A stretch of DNA of 48,704 nucleotides, taken from assembly GCA_000828075.3 (NCBI GenBank), contig JXCB02000001.1:1417939-1466642 (forward strand). Reading direction: 5' to 3'. This stretch comes from Tolypothrix campylonemoides VB511288. GTDB lineage: Bacteria; Cyanobacteriota; Cyanobacteriia; Cyanobacteriales; Nostocaceae. Below are positions 7,103-16,818 of the stretch, one piece after another (the stretch's first letter is position 1; each line of letters begins with the position of its first letter). A program made the translations under genes and the position numbers. The notes under the pieces are model-generated. The model searched no databases. It saw only the letters and a program-made list of their open reading frames with translations, and had not been told where the DNA came from.

Positions 7103-9406
7103 TTAACATCCTTTTTTGTTGGGCAATTTATTTTTTAGAAGTCCCTTAGCCGATTTATACAATGACTGTAAGTCACTCCCATCTTCAGGATATTGAGCTA
7201 CACCAACCCGAAATTTGCTGTTGTCGGTCGCACTAAACTCTTGCTTGTTTAGAATTTCTAGAAGTTGAACGAGTCGTTGATGTCCATGATTTCGCGTCAT
7301 GCCATACATACCTACCACAAATTCTTCTTTATCCCAACGGCTTACAACATCTTCTTCACGAAATAATTGCTGTAGCAGTTGTCCAAGTTGACGCAATACA
7401 GCATTATCGGTTGCAGGATCGAAAGTATTGTTAGCCTGATTAAAGTTGTTCAAGTCCAAGATAAGCAAGCACATAGGTTGATTGTGCCGCACACACAACC
7501 GCAGCAATTTATTCAAATCTTCAGTCGCCCGATGTCGGTTGTATAATCTAGTCAAGGGATCAATTTGACCTAAGTTCCGCTGCAACTTGATACGTTTTAG
7601 GCGGTGGAGAATGCAAGTCACTAATTCGGGTCCAATCATAGACTTGCTGACACAGTGATCTGCGCCAGCAGCAAAAGCTTGATGGATAGTATTGGCATCT
7701 AGGCGATCAGTAAGCAGTAAAATACCTAATCCACCCCACCGGATATCGTTTCGTACCACTTGACACAATTCAATTGCTTTCAAATCAGGCATATCAAGGT
7801 TTATGATCAGCAAATCTGGTGCAGAGACTTCCAGAGTCTGCCAGAACTGTTGGGGATCGTTTAAACTAGTTGCTTTAATTCCCCAAGGCTCTAGTAAACT
7901 ACCTAAAGTTGCTGAAAACTGAGAATTGTTGTCTGCAACCATAACGTTCGCTTCTGTTTTTATGTCTGTTGGTAGCAATACCTGCATGAGTGCGTGTAGA
8001 ACTTCATTTGCAGGCATTGGCTTTTGTAAAAAAGTGCGTCCACCCAATCGAGCGACTTCTATGCGAGCCTCTAGATTGCTCTTAGCTGTAAAGACCAAAA
8101 AAGGTACTGGTGGGTTTGGCAGCAAAAGTTCTGCCAATAGCCCTAAACTCTCTTGAGTTGTATTCCCAATAACGAGATCCAGTAACACCACATTCGGACG
8201 AGTACGGTAAATTTTCTCTCTGGCTTCTGACAAGTTTGTTGCTACTTCTGCAACGATCCCCTGTGTTTGTGCTTTGATCACTAATTCACGAGTAAGTTGG
8301 GAATCACTGTCAACTATTAATAACTTCGGAGGATTATCCTTATGACTTGCAGGTTTTGAAACGAATCCTTGCCGAGAACATTCTATTTCTTTGCGTAAAG
8401 CCAACACCAACTTATGGAAGTGCTTAGCTTCTTTGGTTTCACGAGACTGACTCAATTTTAGGTAGTAGTCGATTGTACGAGCTAACTGAGAGCCTTTGTT
8501 TAAACCAAAATTACATAACAAAGTTGCTAGTGTATGAGCTTTCTGCTCTGCTAGAGTACGTAGTTCTTGAGTCAGTGTATCTTGCAAATAAGCTGTGGCT
8601 GCTTGTTCAAGCACGGACATATACTGATTAATTCTTTCTCTAAGTCGATTTTGCAACCCAGTTAATGGTGATACTGTCTGCTCCTGTTGTTTGTTCTCTG
8701 TTTCAGAAGAGAGGTTGTTTGAAGGCTTTGCTTGTTGTGCTTTCAGACGATACCCCATGCCATAAACAGTTTCGATGAAATTAGGATCTGCTCCTACCGC
8801 CTTCAATTTCTGCCTCAAACCTTTGATCTGAGTTCTGACTGCTTCTTCTGTTGGTGTGTTCTTAAATGACCAAATATGTTCAAGAATTGCATCACAACTA
8901 AAGACTCGTTGAGGATGCCGCATAAGTAACTCTAACAGAGCATACTCTTTAGAGGTTAACTGTATAGGATACGTTTCATAGTGCACCTGAATACGGCTCT
9001 GATCAAGGCGCAAGCTTCCCCACTCCAGCACGGGTAATGCAGCGGAACTATACCGACGCAGTAAAGAACGGATACGAGCGGTTAATTCCTTAAAGTCCAA
9101 GGGTTTGACAACATAATCATCTGCCCCTGCATCGAACCCTATTGCTTTATCGTTTCCACTATCTTGACTAGTCAGCAAGAGGATAGGTGTTTTAAAACTG
9201 TGTGAACGCAAGCGCCGGCAAAGGCTAATACCATCGATTTTGGGCAACACGATATCAAGCAAGATTAAATCATAGTTGAAGGCTTGTACTAAGTCCCAAG
9301 CAATTTGACCATCTGTGGCAACTTCAACTATGTAATTTTGGTAATTGAGGAGTGTAGTGAGCGCTTTGGTTATGAAGTCGTCATCCTCTACAAGTAGAAT
9401 TCGCAT
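7103..9406 (-). CDS. Multi-domain response regulator (REC-wHTH-Hpt-REC-REC-GGDEF)
   Basis: This is an approximately 767-residue regulator. An upstream in-frame TTG exists at 9424, but the ATG at 9406 begins exactly at the receiver domain (MRILLVEDD). Domains in order: REC1 (Asp in DLILLDIVLP, Lys in VVKPLD); an OmpR-type winged-helix DNA-binding domain to about residue 225; an Hpt-like helical domain with His in AEQKAHTLATLLCNFG (about residue 289); REC2 (Asp in VVLLDLVIG, Lys in LQKPM); REC3, in which the phospho-acceptor position is Asn (LLIINLDMP); and a GGDEF fold from about residue 618 with WDKEEF in place of GGDEF, so it is probably not a diguanylate cyclase. It could receive and relay phosphate within one chain while binding DNA. 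Its targets are unknown; it lies upstream of, and divergent from, the exopolysaccharide cluster across a 2.9-kb gap. Confidence 0.85.
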   Translation of the reverse strand: MRILLVEDDDFITKALTTLLNYQNYIVEVATDGQIAWDLVQAFNYDLILLDIVLPKIDGISLCRRLRSHSFKTPILLLTSQDSGNDKAIGFDAGADDYVVKPLDFKELTARIRSLLRRYSSAALPVLEWGSLRLDQSRIQVHYETYPIQLTSKEYALLELLMRHPQRVFSCDAILEHIWSFKNTPTEEAVRTQIKGLRQKLKAVGADPNFIETVYGMGYRLKAQQAKPSNNLSSETENKQQEQTVSPLTGLQNRLRERINQYMSVLEQAATAYLQDTLTQELRTLAEQKAHTLATLLCNFGLNKGSQLARTIDYYLKLSQSRETKEAKHFHKLVLALRKEIECSRQGFVSKPASHKDNPPKLLIVDSDSQLTRELVIKAQTQGIVAEVATNLSEAREKIYRTRPNVVLLDLVIGNTTQESLGLLAELLLPNPPVPFLVFTAKSNLEARIEVARLGGRTFLQKPMPANEVLHALMQVLLPTDIKTEANVMVADNNSQFSATLGSLLEPWGIKATSLNDPQQFWQTLEVSAPDLLIINLDMPDLKAIELCQVVRNDIRWGGLGILLLTDRLDANTIHQAFAAGADHCVSKSMIGPELVTCILHRLKRIKLQRNLGQIDPLTRLYNRHRATEDLNKLLRLCVRHNQPMCLLILDLNNFNQANNTFDPATDNAVLRQLGQLLQQLFREEDVVSRWDKEEFVVGMYGMTRNHGHQRLVQLLEILNKQEFSATDNSKFRVGVAQYPEDGSDLQSLYKSAKGLLKNKLPNKKGC

Positions 9407-9684
9407 TGTTGGTAATTGCTCCAAGTTCTGGTGTTGACTACGTTAACAGTTCGCAATCATTTACTTAAATTTTGCACCTATCCGTACAAACTTCGGTCTA
9501 GAAAGCAGAATACAAGAGTCAGAATCATTTGTCAGAATGCATTAGTTGTAAGGTTTTATGCCATTACCTGAATGTGGAGCGCCTATAGAGGCGGGAATAT
9601 TAAACTCACCATGAGTTTGCCACTTATTACAAAATGCCCAAGCTGGATTCTGACGACTGGCTCCTGAATTCTGATTCGATAAAA

Positions 9685-9935
9685 TTAGGACTTACGCATT
9701 GACAGAAATTTGATTGTATGGATAAAGCCTGAGTTGATTTGCCGAACAGAAGTTAAGCACTCCTACGCGCTTTCCTTCTTCTGTCTTCTTAATAAATGTA
9801 AGCACGGATCAACTTATGCAGTTGTGGGATAGAAATGGAAAAGATTGCCAATCTTGTAGTCAGTGCAATCAAGAAGACTGAGTGCAGTGCCGTTAATGCA
9901 CGTAACTGTCTCAAAGTAAAGTGCGTAAGTCCTAA
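9685..9935. mobile_element. MITE-like element with TTAGGACTTACGCA ends
   Basis: A perfect 14-bp terminal inverted repeat, TTAGGACTTACGCA at 9685-9698 and TGCGTAAGTCCTAA at 9922-9935, encloses 251 bp without a transposase frame. The same ends bracket a 141-bp element at 39488-39628, so this is a dispersed non-autonomous family, probably mobilised by a transposase elsewhere in the genome. Confidence 0.8.
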
Positions 9936-10052
9936 AAATAACATCAACTTTTTTGGTGCAAGATGTTCAGTTTATTGACTATGACTTGAGAGTTAAATAC
10001 AAGCTGTTTTGATTACCTTCTGTTTAGGCATAACGGGAAGGTATATATTCAA

Positions 10053-10123
10053 TAGACATCTCTGAAAATTAAGATCAAACCCTTGCACTGTCTGGGTTAA
10101 TCTTTAATTTATGGAGAGGTCTA
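10053..10123. repeat. Short inverted-repeat element, TAGACATCTC family
   Basis: Imperfect terminal inverted repeats, TAGACATCTCTGAAAATTAA at 10053-10072 and TTAATTTATGGAGAGGTCTA at 10104-10123, surround a 31-bp loop. The 58-bp hairpin at 28500-28557 has the same ends (TAGACATCTCC / GGAGATGTCTA), which supports a repeat family rather than a one-off structure. Confidence 0.65.
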
Positions 10124-10259
10124 ATGGAAAAAGTTGCTACTTAGTAGTAGAGCAGATAGGTTCCAGAAGTGCAATCTAGATCTATCTTCTTCTTTTTCCT
10201 GATACAGCAGACTTCTTGCAAAAGGCAGCCTTTAAATAATTTTCGGACTGACAGAGCAA

Positions 10260-10316
10260 GTAAGCTTTAGCTTACATGAAAAGCTTTTTAACCCATTAAA
10301 ACAGGTTAAAGCTTTT
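10260..10316. other. Pair of adjacent stem-loops
   Basis: GTAAGC-TTTA-GCTTAC at 10260-10275 is a perfect 6-bp stem with a 4-base loop. It is followed at once by AAAAGCTTTTTAACC (10279-10293) and GGTTAAAGCTTTT (10304-10316), a longer stem with a two-base bulge. Both would form on either strand. A third stem, CCTTAC-TAA-GTAAGG, is at 10654-10668. They could be terminators, part of a transcribed leader, or remnants of repeats. Confidence 0.45.
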
Positions 10317-11409
10317 AGCCTGTTCACATACTATACGCAAAAGCGCATACTCCAGTTCAAGGCACTTTTATAAGAAGTCTAGAATTGAATAGCCAATAAG
10401 ATTGGAAAGAAAGTTAACTTAACTGAAATTCAGTTACAAAAGTTGTATTGCAATACTCTAATAGTGAGTTGGCTGATATCTTGCACTCTTCTCAGCTAGA
10501 CCTGAGAAAAGGGGTTTCTAAAGGAAAAATTAAGGCTTTCAGCTTAATAAAACTGTCAGAAACGCGGTTTTTGACACCGCAAGATATGAGCCTCTAGCAG
10601 AGAAAGAGCAAGCAACATATGAAAGAAACACATTTAGCCTGAAATTCTCAAATCCTTACTAAGTAAGGGTTATAAAATGCGTTTCTTAACAGTGACAGTG
10701 ATTGGGCAAAAAAATCATTCATGAGTTTTTTGAAGTTTAGTTAATAGATAGTTTGTAGAACGCTGCTAAACAATCACATATTAAAATATAACAGTAGCTC
10801 CGGGTAAATTCAGACACATTGACTGAACTTAGATTCTTTGACTGTACGGAAAGCACCAATATGCTTTATACTTACCGTATTTCTGTAGAAATCCGGACAC
10901 AAAGAAGTTTAATATAAATTTTGCCTGGCTGCAACTTTAGATGTAAACTCTGAATGTAAATAATTATTAACTTATCTGTTGCAGGTATCCGTAGAAACTT
11001 TGATTTAGTAAAAAACAGCGTAATAAAGCTACATTACTTTTCTTGCATTTTCTCGCTAAATTAAGGACTTTGAGGTTGGTACTTAGTAATGAAATAACAT
11101 CAAGTTTGTTGTTGCAAGATATCATCAAATAACCCAGTAAGTAAGCCGGCGTTAAAAATTTGACCTATGTAGCGAAATGTAAAGCCAACAAATACCTAAA
11201 AATAGGTTATTCCACAGTTTTTACAAAACTAAACATACATTCGTTTTATCGTGCCGACCTACTTACTATCCATGCCAGATGAGGTTATACCCCAAGTTAG
11301 CTCTGCAATAATTCGCTTCTTCAAAGTGTTATTCTCCATTTAACATTTTTTTTATATTTTCCTCACAAATGTCCCAAAGTTTGCCTTTATTTTTGAAAGT
11401 AAGGACATC

Positions 11410-11640
11410 TTAGAGGGTGTTTATAAATAAAATTTGTCTTTCTGGGTGGAGCACAGCCAAACGTAGGCGCGAAGCGTGCCGCAGGCATAGGTGCAGCGTG
11501 TCTTGAAGGGACTCAAAATCGTAGATTTTGGGGACTAAATTGAGATATGGCGCGATCGCTGCTTGTCTCAGTTTGGTAAGGAGCGACGCTAACAGTATGA
11601 CAAATCAGTGCTTTTTCCAACTTTATAAACACGCTCTTAG
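11410..11640. mobile_element. MITE-like element with AGNGTGTTTATAAA ends
   Basis: Terminal inverted repeats AGGGTGTTTATAAA (left) and the complement of AGCGTGTTTATAA (right) differ by one base. CTTAG lies just outside each end (11409-11413 and 11636-11640) and may be a target-site duplication. The interior of about 200 bp carries GC-rich short palindromes and a HIP1 site near 11556, and has no transposase frame. Confidence 0.65.
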
Positions 11641-12329
11641 TCTTTGCCTTCAAATATTTTGATGTATAAAGCTGTGGAATTACAATTATCAGTCCACAGT
11701 TTGTTCAAATGTGTTTTCAAACTCTCATCAATGAGAAATAACCTAGTGAGTGGGGGGTGTTATATGCCACAAAAATCTTTATTATCATTCGTTAAGTATT
11801 GCGCTGATACCGTTGCATTCCGTATCAAGAAGCAGGCATTTCAATAATTAGCACAAATAGCACATACTTGAATATAGCTCTCAGGAGCATCCTCAGAGGA
11901 TGTTTGAGAAGCCATGTTTCTTACGTAAAGTAGTTTATCCTCTCCTAAATTTTTTTGGAAAAGGGAGATTTGAAAGGCTTTTTGCCCCTCTTGTTAATGG
12001 AGGTTGGGGGGCTGTGCTTCAAATTTTGGTGTTATTAACAACTTTGCAAACATTCTCTCAGCCTAATACAAACACAGCATTCCAAAATCACTCTAAATTC
12101 ACTCGATTTCTGGAGCCAGAACGGTAGCTTTTTGTAGAGTGCGTGGTATGCGCGATGGTCCGGAGTGTCCGCCTTTCCTGCGGAACGCACTCGCGTTTGG
12201 CGATGGCGCAGAGCGATCGCGAAGTGGGCGCATATGCCAAAAAATATATCTCTCCAGATCTGAATGTTGTTTTTAGGCGAATTGACTGTATTTTCTCTCC
12301 TTGAGCACGGTTATTTCTAACCATGCCAG

Positions 12330-14411
12330 ATGTTTATGCAGAATACGCTAGAGGTTATTAGAGGTATGGATTTCTTATTAAAGATTTCTCGCTCCTTCAT
12401 GCACAACTTAATTAATACTTTGTTGTGTCAATTGCTGAAGCTGAGAAATCGGCATTTTTTGATTTTTGATCTTATTGTTTTTTTAATGACACCATTGTTA
12501 GCACTGCTCCTGCTTTTAAATGGTCGTGTTGTTTTGGAACAATACATACCCGACTTAGTAAAAGACACAATACTGTTTTTAATAGTCAAACTATGTGTAT
12601 TTTGGAGTTTTGGTTTTTATAAGCGTTACTGGCGGTATGCCAGTATTGAGGAACTGACATATATACTCATGTTAGTGACGACTACAGTGGTTATTGAAAC
12701 CCTGTTATTTCATATCATCCAATACATACCATATGTTTCTATAAACACACTGCCACAAACGCTACTGTATATCGACGGCTTGCTTTCATGTATTTTTATT
12801 GGAGCACTGCGTTTCAGTGTGAGGGTTGTGGAAAGAACCTACCAGGGACACACATTATTCAACTCACGGGAGCGGGTGTTGGTCGTTGGTGCTGGTAGTG
12901 CAGGGGTTTCCTTAGTACAAGAAATGCAAACAAATCCGCAACTAGGTTTTTATCCAGTGGCTTTTATTGACGACAATCCCCAAAAATTAAACGCACACAT
13001 TCGCGGAATACCTGTCGTTGGCGATCGCTACCAAATTCCTAATGTTGTGAAATCTCTGCAAATCCAGAAAGTCATCATTGCAATGCCAACAGTTGCAGGA
13101 CGAGTGATCAGAGAAATCGTCGATATTTGCAAAGTCACTGGAATTCACACAAGCACTTTACCAGGGATACACGAAATCCTTAATGGTCGCGTCCGCTTAG
13201 ACAGCATTCGAGATGTCAGGATTGAGGATTTACTCAGACGCGAACCCGTACAGACAGAGATTGAGAGAGTTTCCCGATTTCTCAAAGGAAAGAAAGTATT
13301 GATCACAGGCGCAGGTGGGTCAATTGGTAGCGAACTTTGCCGTCAAATTTTCCAATGCCGCCCAGCTGAAATGATGCTTGTGGGACACGGAGAAAATTCT
13401 GTGTTCAACATCCAACAAGAATTGGAACAACTTGTACAGGGCATCAAACATCATGATAATGCACAAGAACATATCCCTCGTCTTTCTGAATTCATTGCCG
13501 ATATTCGCTGTTACGAAAGACTAAAACACGCTTTTGCGAATTTCCAACCCGACGTGATTTTCCATGCTGCGGCTCATAAACACGTCCCTCTAATGGAATT
13601 AAATCCACCAGAAGCAATCACCAACAATGTGATCGGTACAAAAAATTTACTGGACTTGGCGCAGCAATACGATGTGAAAAATTTCGTGATGATCTCCACA
13701 GACAAGGCGGTTAATCCGACCAATGTCATGGGAGCGAGTAAAAGAGTTGCTGAAATGTTAGTCCTAAAAGCCGCAAGAGACAGTGGTAAGCCTTATGTTG
13801 CTGTACGTTTTGGTAATGTTTTAGGCAGTCGGGGTAGCGTGGTTCCCACCTTCAAAAAACAAATTGCAGCAGGAGGTCCAGTCACTGTTACCCATCCCGA
13901 TATCCGTCGTTATTTTATGACCATTCCAGAGGCGGTTCAACTCGTCTTGCAAGCCACGGTAGTCGCTCATGCTGGTGAAGTGTTAATGCTGAATATGGGC
14001 GAACCTGTGAAAATCGTTGATTTAGCAAAGGAACTTATTCACCTTTCGGGATACGAAGTCAACAAAGATATTGAAATAGTGTTTACAGGATTGCGACCAG
14101 GGGAAAAGCTATTTGAGGAATTGTTTATTACTGGAGAGGAATACGAATTAACCGAACACGAAAAACTGTTGTTGGTGAAAAATGCCAGTCGGATTATCCC
14201 GGATAATTTGGATATTAGTGTAGAAGCACTGTTGAAAGCAGCAGCTAGAAATGATGTGAATACTATTTTGTTTTTGCTGGAGCAGTTGGTGCCAGGATAC
14301 AGTGCCAAATACTTACAAAATAAGGTGCTCGAAAGCGCTGCAAAAAATATCACTATCGTGGCACAGCAAAACGTGAAGATACTGGCAAAAGTAGAACCAA
14401 GTAGTGTGTAA
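12330..14411 (+). CDS. Membrane-bound UDP-HexNAc 4,6-dehydratase (CapD/PglF/FlaA1 family)
   Basis: This 693-residue protein is the family's long form. The N-terminal ~150 residues hold four hydrophobic segments (starting near LIFDLIVFLMTPLLALL). Next comes a CoA-binding-like Rossmann domain (VLVVGAGSAGVSLVQEM, about residue 186). The catalytic short-chain dehydrogenase domain from about residue 325 has VLITGAGGSIGSELCRQIF for NAD binding and MISTDKAVNP. As is typical of PglF/WbpM enzymes, the usual catalytic Tyr is replaced in the MGASKR motif. It should convert UDP-GlcNAc (or similar) to the 4-keto-6-deoxy sugar. It is the first gene of the exopolysaccharide cluster. A PglE-like aminotransferase at 29425 could take its product. 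The start is uncertain: ATGs at 12336, 12366 and 12399 are also possible. Confidence 0.88.
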   Translation: MFMQNTLEVIRGMDFLLKISRSFMHNLINTLLCQLLKLRNRHFLIFDLIVFLMTPLLALLLLLNGRVVLEQYIPDLVKDTILFLIVKLCVFWSFGFYKRYWRYASIEELTYILMLVTTTVVIETLLFHIIQYIPYVSINTLPQTLLYIDGLLSCIFIGALRFSVRVVERTYQGHTLFNSRERVLVVGAGSAGVSLVQEMQTNPQLGFYPVAFIDDNPQKLNAHIRGIPVVGDRYQIPNVVKSLQIQKVIIAMPTVAGRVIREIVDICKVTGIHTSTLPGIHEILNGRVRLDSIRDVRIEDLLRREPVQTEIERVSRFLKGKKVLITGAGGSIGSELCRQIFQCRPAEMMLVGHGENSVFNIQQELEQLVQGIKHHDNAQEHIPRLSEFIADIRCYERLKHAFANFQPDVIFHAAAHKHVPLMELNPPEAITNNVIGTKNLLDLAQQYDVKNFVMISTDKAVNPTNVMGASKRVAEMLVLKAARDSGKPYVAVRFGNVLGSRGSVVPTFKKQIAAGGPVTVTHPDIRRYFMTIPEAVQLVLQATVVAHAGEVLMLNMGEPVKIVDLAKELIHLSGYEVNKDIEIVFTGLRPGEKLFEELFITGEEYELTEHEKLLLVKNASRIIPDNLDISVEALLKAAARNDVNTILFLLEQLVPGYSAKYLQNKVLESAAKNITIVAQQNVKILAKVEPSSV

Positions 14412-14561
14412 GGAGCAGAAAAGCACAACAACTTGCTTCGCACAAAGCACTACGGTATTTAAACAATAGAATCTACCATCATAAAGCCATACAATTCTGT
14501 CAGATCAAGACTTGAGCAAACTATATCAAAGAGCTTGTTAAAGTGAGGAAGTTACGCAGCA

Positions 14562-15842
14562 ATGGAACAAATTAAGCCACTAACACTACGTCGTAACTTT
14601 TCCTGGACTTTCATCGGTAATGCTGTCTATGCAGCTTGCCAGTGGGGAATGGTGATGGCGATCGCTAAACTTGGTAATCCAGAGATGGTAGGTCAGTTTA
14701 CTTTAGGATTTGCAATTACGGCACCTGTTCTGCTGTTTACCAATCTGCAGTTGCGAGGTGTCCAGGCAACAGATGCTAGAAAAGAGTATGTATTCGCGGA
14801 CTACCTGGGTTTGAGGCTGATCGGTATATGCCTTGCGCTTCTGATTATTTTAGGAATTACTCTTGCAGCAGGATATGGTAGGGAAACATCGCGGGTCATC
14901 TTGATAATTGGTCTAGCTAAAGCACTTGAATCTATCAGCGACGTATTTTATGGGCTAATGCAACAGTATGAGCGCATGGATCGTATTGCTGTGTCAATGA
15001 TGATTAAAGGACCTTTATCACTGTTACTTCTAGGTCTTGGGGTCTACCTTACACGTAGTATCTTCTGGGGAGCAGTAGGTTTGGCTGTTGCTTGGGCTAT
15101 AGTCCTATTCGTCTACGACATTCGTAATGGCATCTTGATGCTAAACAAGGTGGCAATTAGACCGCATTGGCATTGGGAAAAACTAGGAAAGTTAACATGG
15201 CTGGCTCTGCCTTTAGGTTTTGTGATGATGTTAACTTCGCTTGACACGAACATTCCCCGCTACCTGATTGAGCAATATTTAGGTCAGCGTGAACTGGGAA
15301 TTTTTGCTGCTATCGCCCACTTTATGCTAATAGGAGGCATGGTAGTGAATGCGTTGGGAGACTCAGCCACTCCCAGGTTAGCTAAATATTATGCAACAGG
15401 AAATAGCATAGCTTTCCGCACACTTATCCTCAAGCTAACAGGAATCGGTGCATTGCTAGGCAGTGTAGCTATTGTGGTTAGTCTTGCTGCTGGCAAACAA
15501 CTTCTAACTCTTCTCTACCGCCCTGAGTATGCTGAGCAAGCTAATGTGCTTGTGTGGTTAATGGTAGGAGCAGCAATTGTTTATACAGGGTCATTTCTTA
15601 GCTATGGGATTACAGCAGCTCGGTACTTCCGAATCCAGATGCCTTTGTATTCTTTGGTTATTGGTACCACAGTTATAAGTTGCATATGGTTCATCCCTTC
15701 TATGGGGCTACTTGGAGCAGCGATCGCTCTGATTATAGGAGCCTTAGTGAGAGTCATCTGCACTCTAGCAGTTGTCTGCCACGCATGGTCTGTGCTTCAG
15801 AGGAAGTGGAAAGCAGCGCAAGTTCAAGGCTTTTCCGATTAA
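14562..15842 (+). CDS. Polysaccharide flippase (Wzx/RfbX-like, MOP superfamily)
   Basis: This 426-residue integral membrane protein has about 12 hydrophobic segments spread over its length and begins TLRRNFSWTFIGNAVYAACQWG, the N-terminal pattern of polysaccharide biosynthesis flippases. The length is in the usual 400-480 range. It probably flips undecaprenyl-diphosphate-linked oligosaccharide across the plasma membrane. It follows the dehydratase after a 150-bp gap, and a methyltransferase gene starts 35 bp downstream. MOP-family proteins are highly divergent, so the substrate cannot be read from sequence. Confidence 0.85.
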   Translation: MEQIKPLTLRRNFSWTFIGNAVYAACQWGMVMAIAKLGNPEMVGQFTLGFAITAPVLLFTNLQLRGVQATDARKEYVFADYLGLRLIGICLALLIILGITLAAGYGRETSRVILIIGLAKALESISDVFYGLMQQYERMDRIAVSMMIKGPLSLLLLGLGVYLTRSIFWGAVGLAVAWAIVLFVYDIRNGILMLNKVAIRPHWHWEKLGKLTWLALPLGFVMMLTSLDTNIPRYLIEQYLGQRELGIFAAIAHFMLIGGMVVNALGDSATPRLAKYYATGNSIAFRTLILKLTGIGALLGSVAIVVSLAAGKQLLTLLYRPEYAEQANVLVWLMVGAAIVYTGSFLSYGITAARYFRIQMPLYSLVIGTTVISCIWFIPSMGLLGAAIALIIGALVRVICTLAVVCHAWSVLQRKWKAAQVQGFSD

Positions 15843-15876
15843 ATGAAATGTTTGACGTAAAACTGAGGACAATTTT

Positions 15877-16722
15877 ATGAATTTACCAAAATGTGAATCT
15901 AGAACGCTTGAACAAGTGAAAGAACACTACGAAATAGAGAAAGATTTAGCAAGTAAATTACGCAATGCTAGTAAAGAGGAGAGACAGTACTTATATACCA
16001 GCCTTTATGATGAACTGTTTCAACGAGTACAACACCATCCGCAATTACTTCAGAAAGCAAGCTCTCAAGAACAAGCAAGAGCAATTACTTTCAAGATGAA
16101 TTTATTGAAACGCTTTTTGCATCAGCAATCCATCTTTTTAGAAGTTGGTCCAGGAGATTGTAGTCTGGCATTTAATGTGGCTAGATATGTGAAAAAAGTT
16201 TATGCAGTTGATGTTTCTTATGAAATTACTGCTAATTCTGTAAAACCAGAGAATTTCCAATTGATGATTTCTGATGGGTGCAGTATACCTGTCCCTAAGA
16301 ATAGTGTTGATGTAGTTTACAGTGATAATGTCATAGAGCACTTGCATCCGGATGACGCTCTTGCGCAACTGCAAAACATTTACCATGCATTGAATCCAGG
16401 CGGAGTTTTTATTTGTGTTACGCCCAACAGATTCTACGGTCCTCACGATATTTCAAGATACTTTGATAAGGTGGCAACAGGATTTCATTTAAAAGAGTAC
16501 ACAATTAGCGAGTTAGCAGAAATTTGCAAAATGATAGGCTTTAAAAAGCTGCAGATGATGCTCTCAGTCAAAGAATTCGTTTTGCCAATATTGTTGCCAG
16601 TCTTTCCTTTTAGATGGCTGGAAGCAGTCCTGCATTGGTTACCAACTTCAGCAAGTCAGCAAGTCTCAAGGTGGTTTCCTATCAAGATATTACTCCATAT
16701 TAATCTAGTTGCTACAAAGTAA
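15877..16722 (+). CDS. Class I SAM-dependent methyltransferase
   Basis: This is a 281-residue protein. The first ~85 residues are helical and charged. A Methyltransf_11-type fold then follows, with motif I LEVGPGDCSLAFNVA (about residue 88), acidic VYAVDVS ending strand 2, and VVYSDNVIEHLHPDD with NPGGVFICVTPNR further on. GAGG lies shortly before the ATG. Its place between flippase and glycosyltransferase genes suggests O-methylation of a sugar in the repeat unit. The acceptor is not predictable. Confidence 0.82.
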   Translation: MNLPKCESRTLEQVKEHYEIEKDLASKLRNASKEERQYLYTSLYDELFQRVQHHPQLLQKASSQEQARAITFKMNLLKRFLHQQSIFLEVGPGDCSLAFNVARYVKKVYAVDVSYEITANSVKPENFQLMISDGCSIPVPKNSVDVVYSDNVIEHLHPDDALAQLQNIYHALNPGGVFICVTPNRFYGPHDISRYFDKVATGFHLKEYTISELAEICKMIGFKKLQMMLSVKEFVLPILLPVFPFRWLEAVLHWLPTSASQQVSRWFPIKILLHINLVATK

Positions 16723-16818
16723 GCAAGTTTTAAACTAACTGCATTTTTCCCAGGAATAATCTGGTTTGAGCCTGGTTTGCGGCAATTGTCCAAGTTGTTT
16801 GGTGAAGGAACTTAATTT

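Larger units (their letters stand above)
9407..12329. other. Long intergenic region (2.9 kb) without a convincing gene
   Basis: This AT-rich stretch lies between the divergently oriented regulator and exopolysaccharide cluster. It contains MITE-like elements (9685-9935, 10053-10123, 11410-11640), stem-loops (10260-10316, 10654-10668) and, at 12128-12250, a GC-rich patch with HIP1-like palindromes. Short open frames at 11644-11847 and 11900-12127 have no recognisable protein character. The cluster's promoter must lie within this region, but I cannot place it. Confidence 0.6.

Noticed and set aside
11644-11847. 67-codon open frame in the long intergenic region
   Set aside because: It begins just after a MITE-like element, has no recognisable motif and no convincing ribosome site.
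11900-12127. 75-codon open frame before the dehydratase gene
   Set aside because: It is built of poly-T and G-rich repeat-like sequence, with no protein character.
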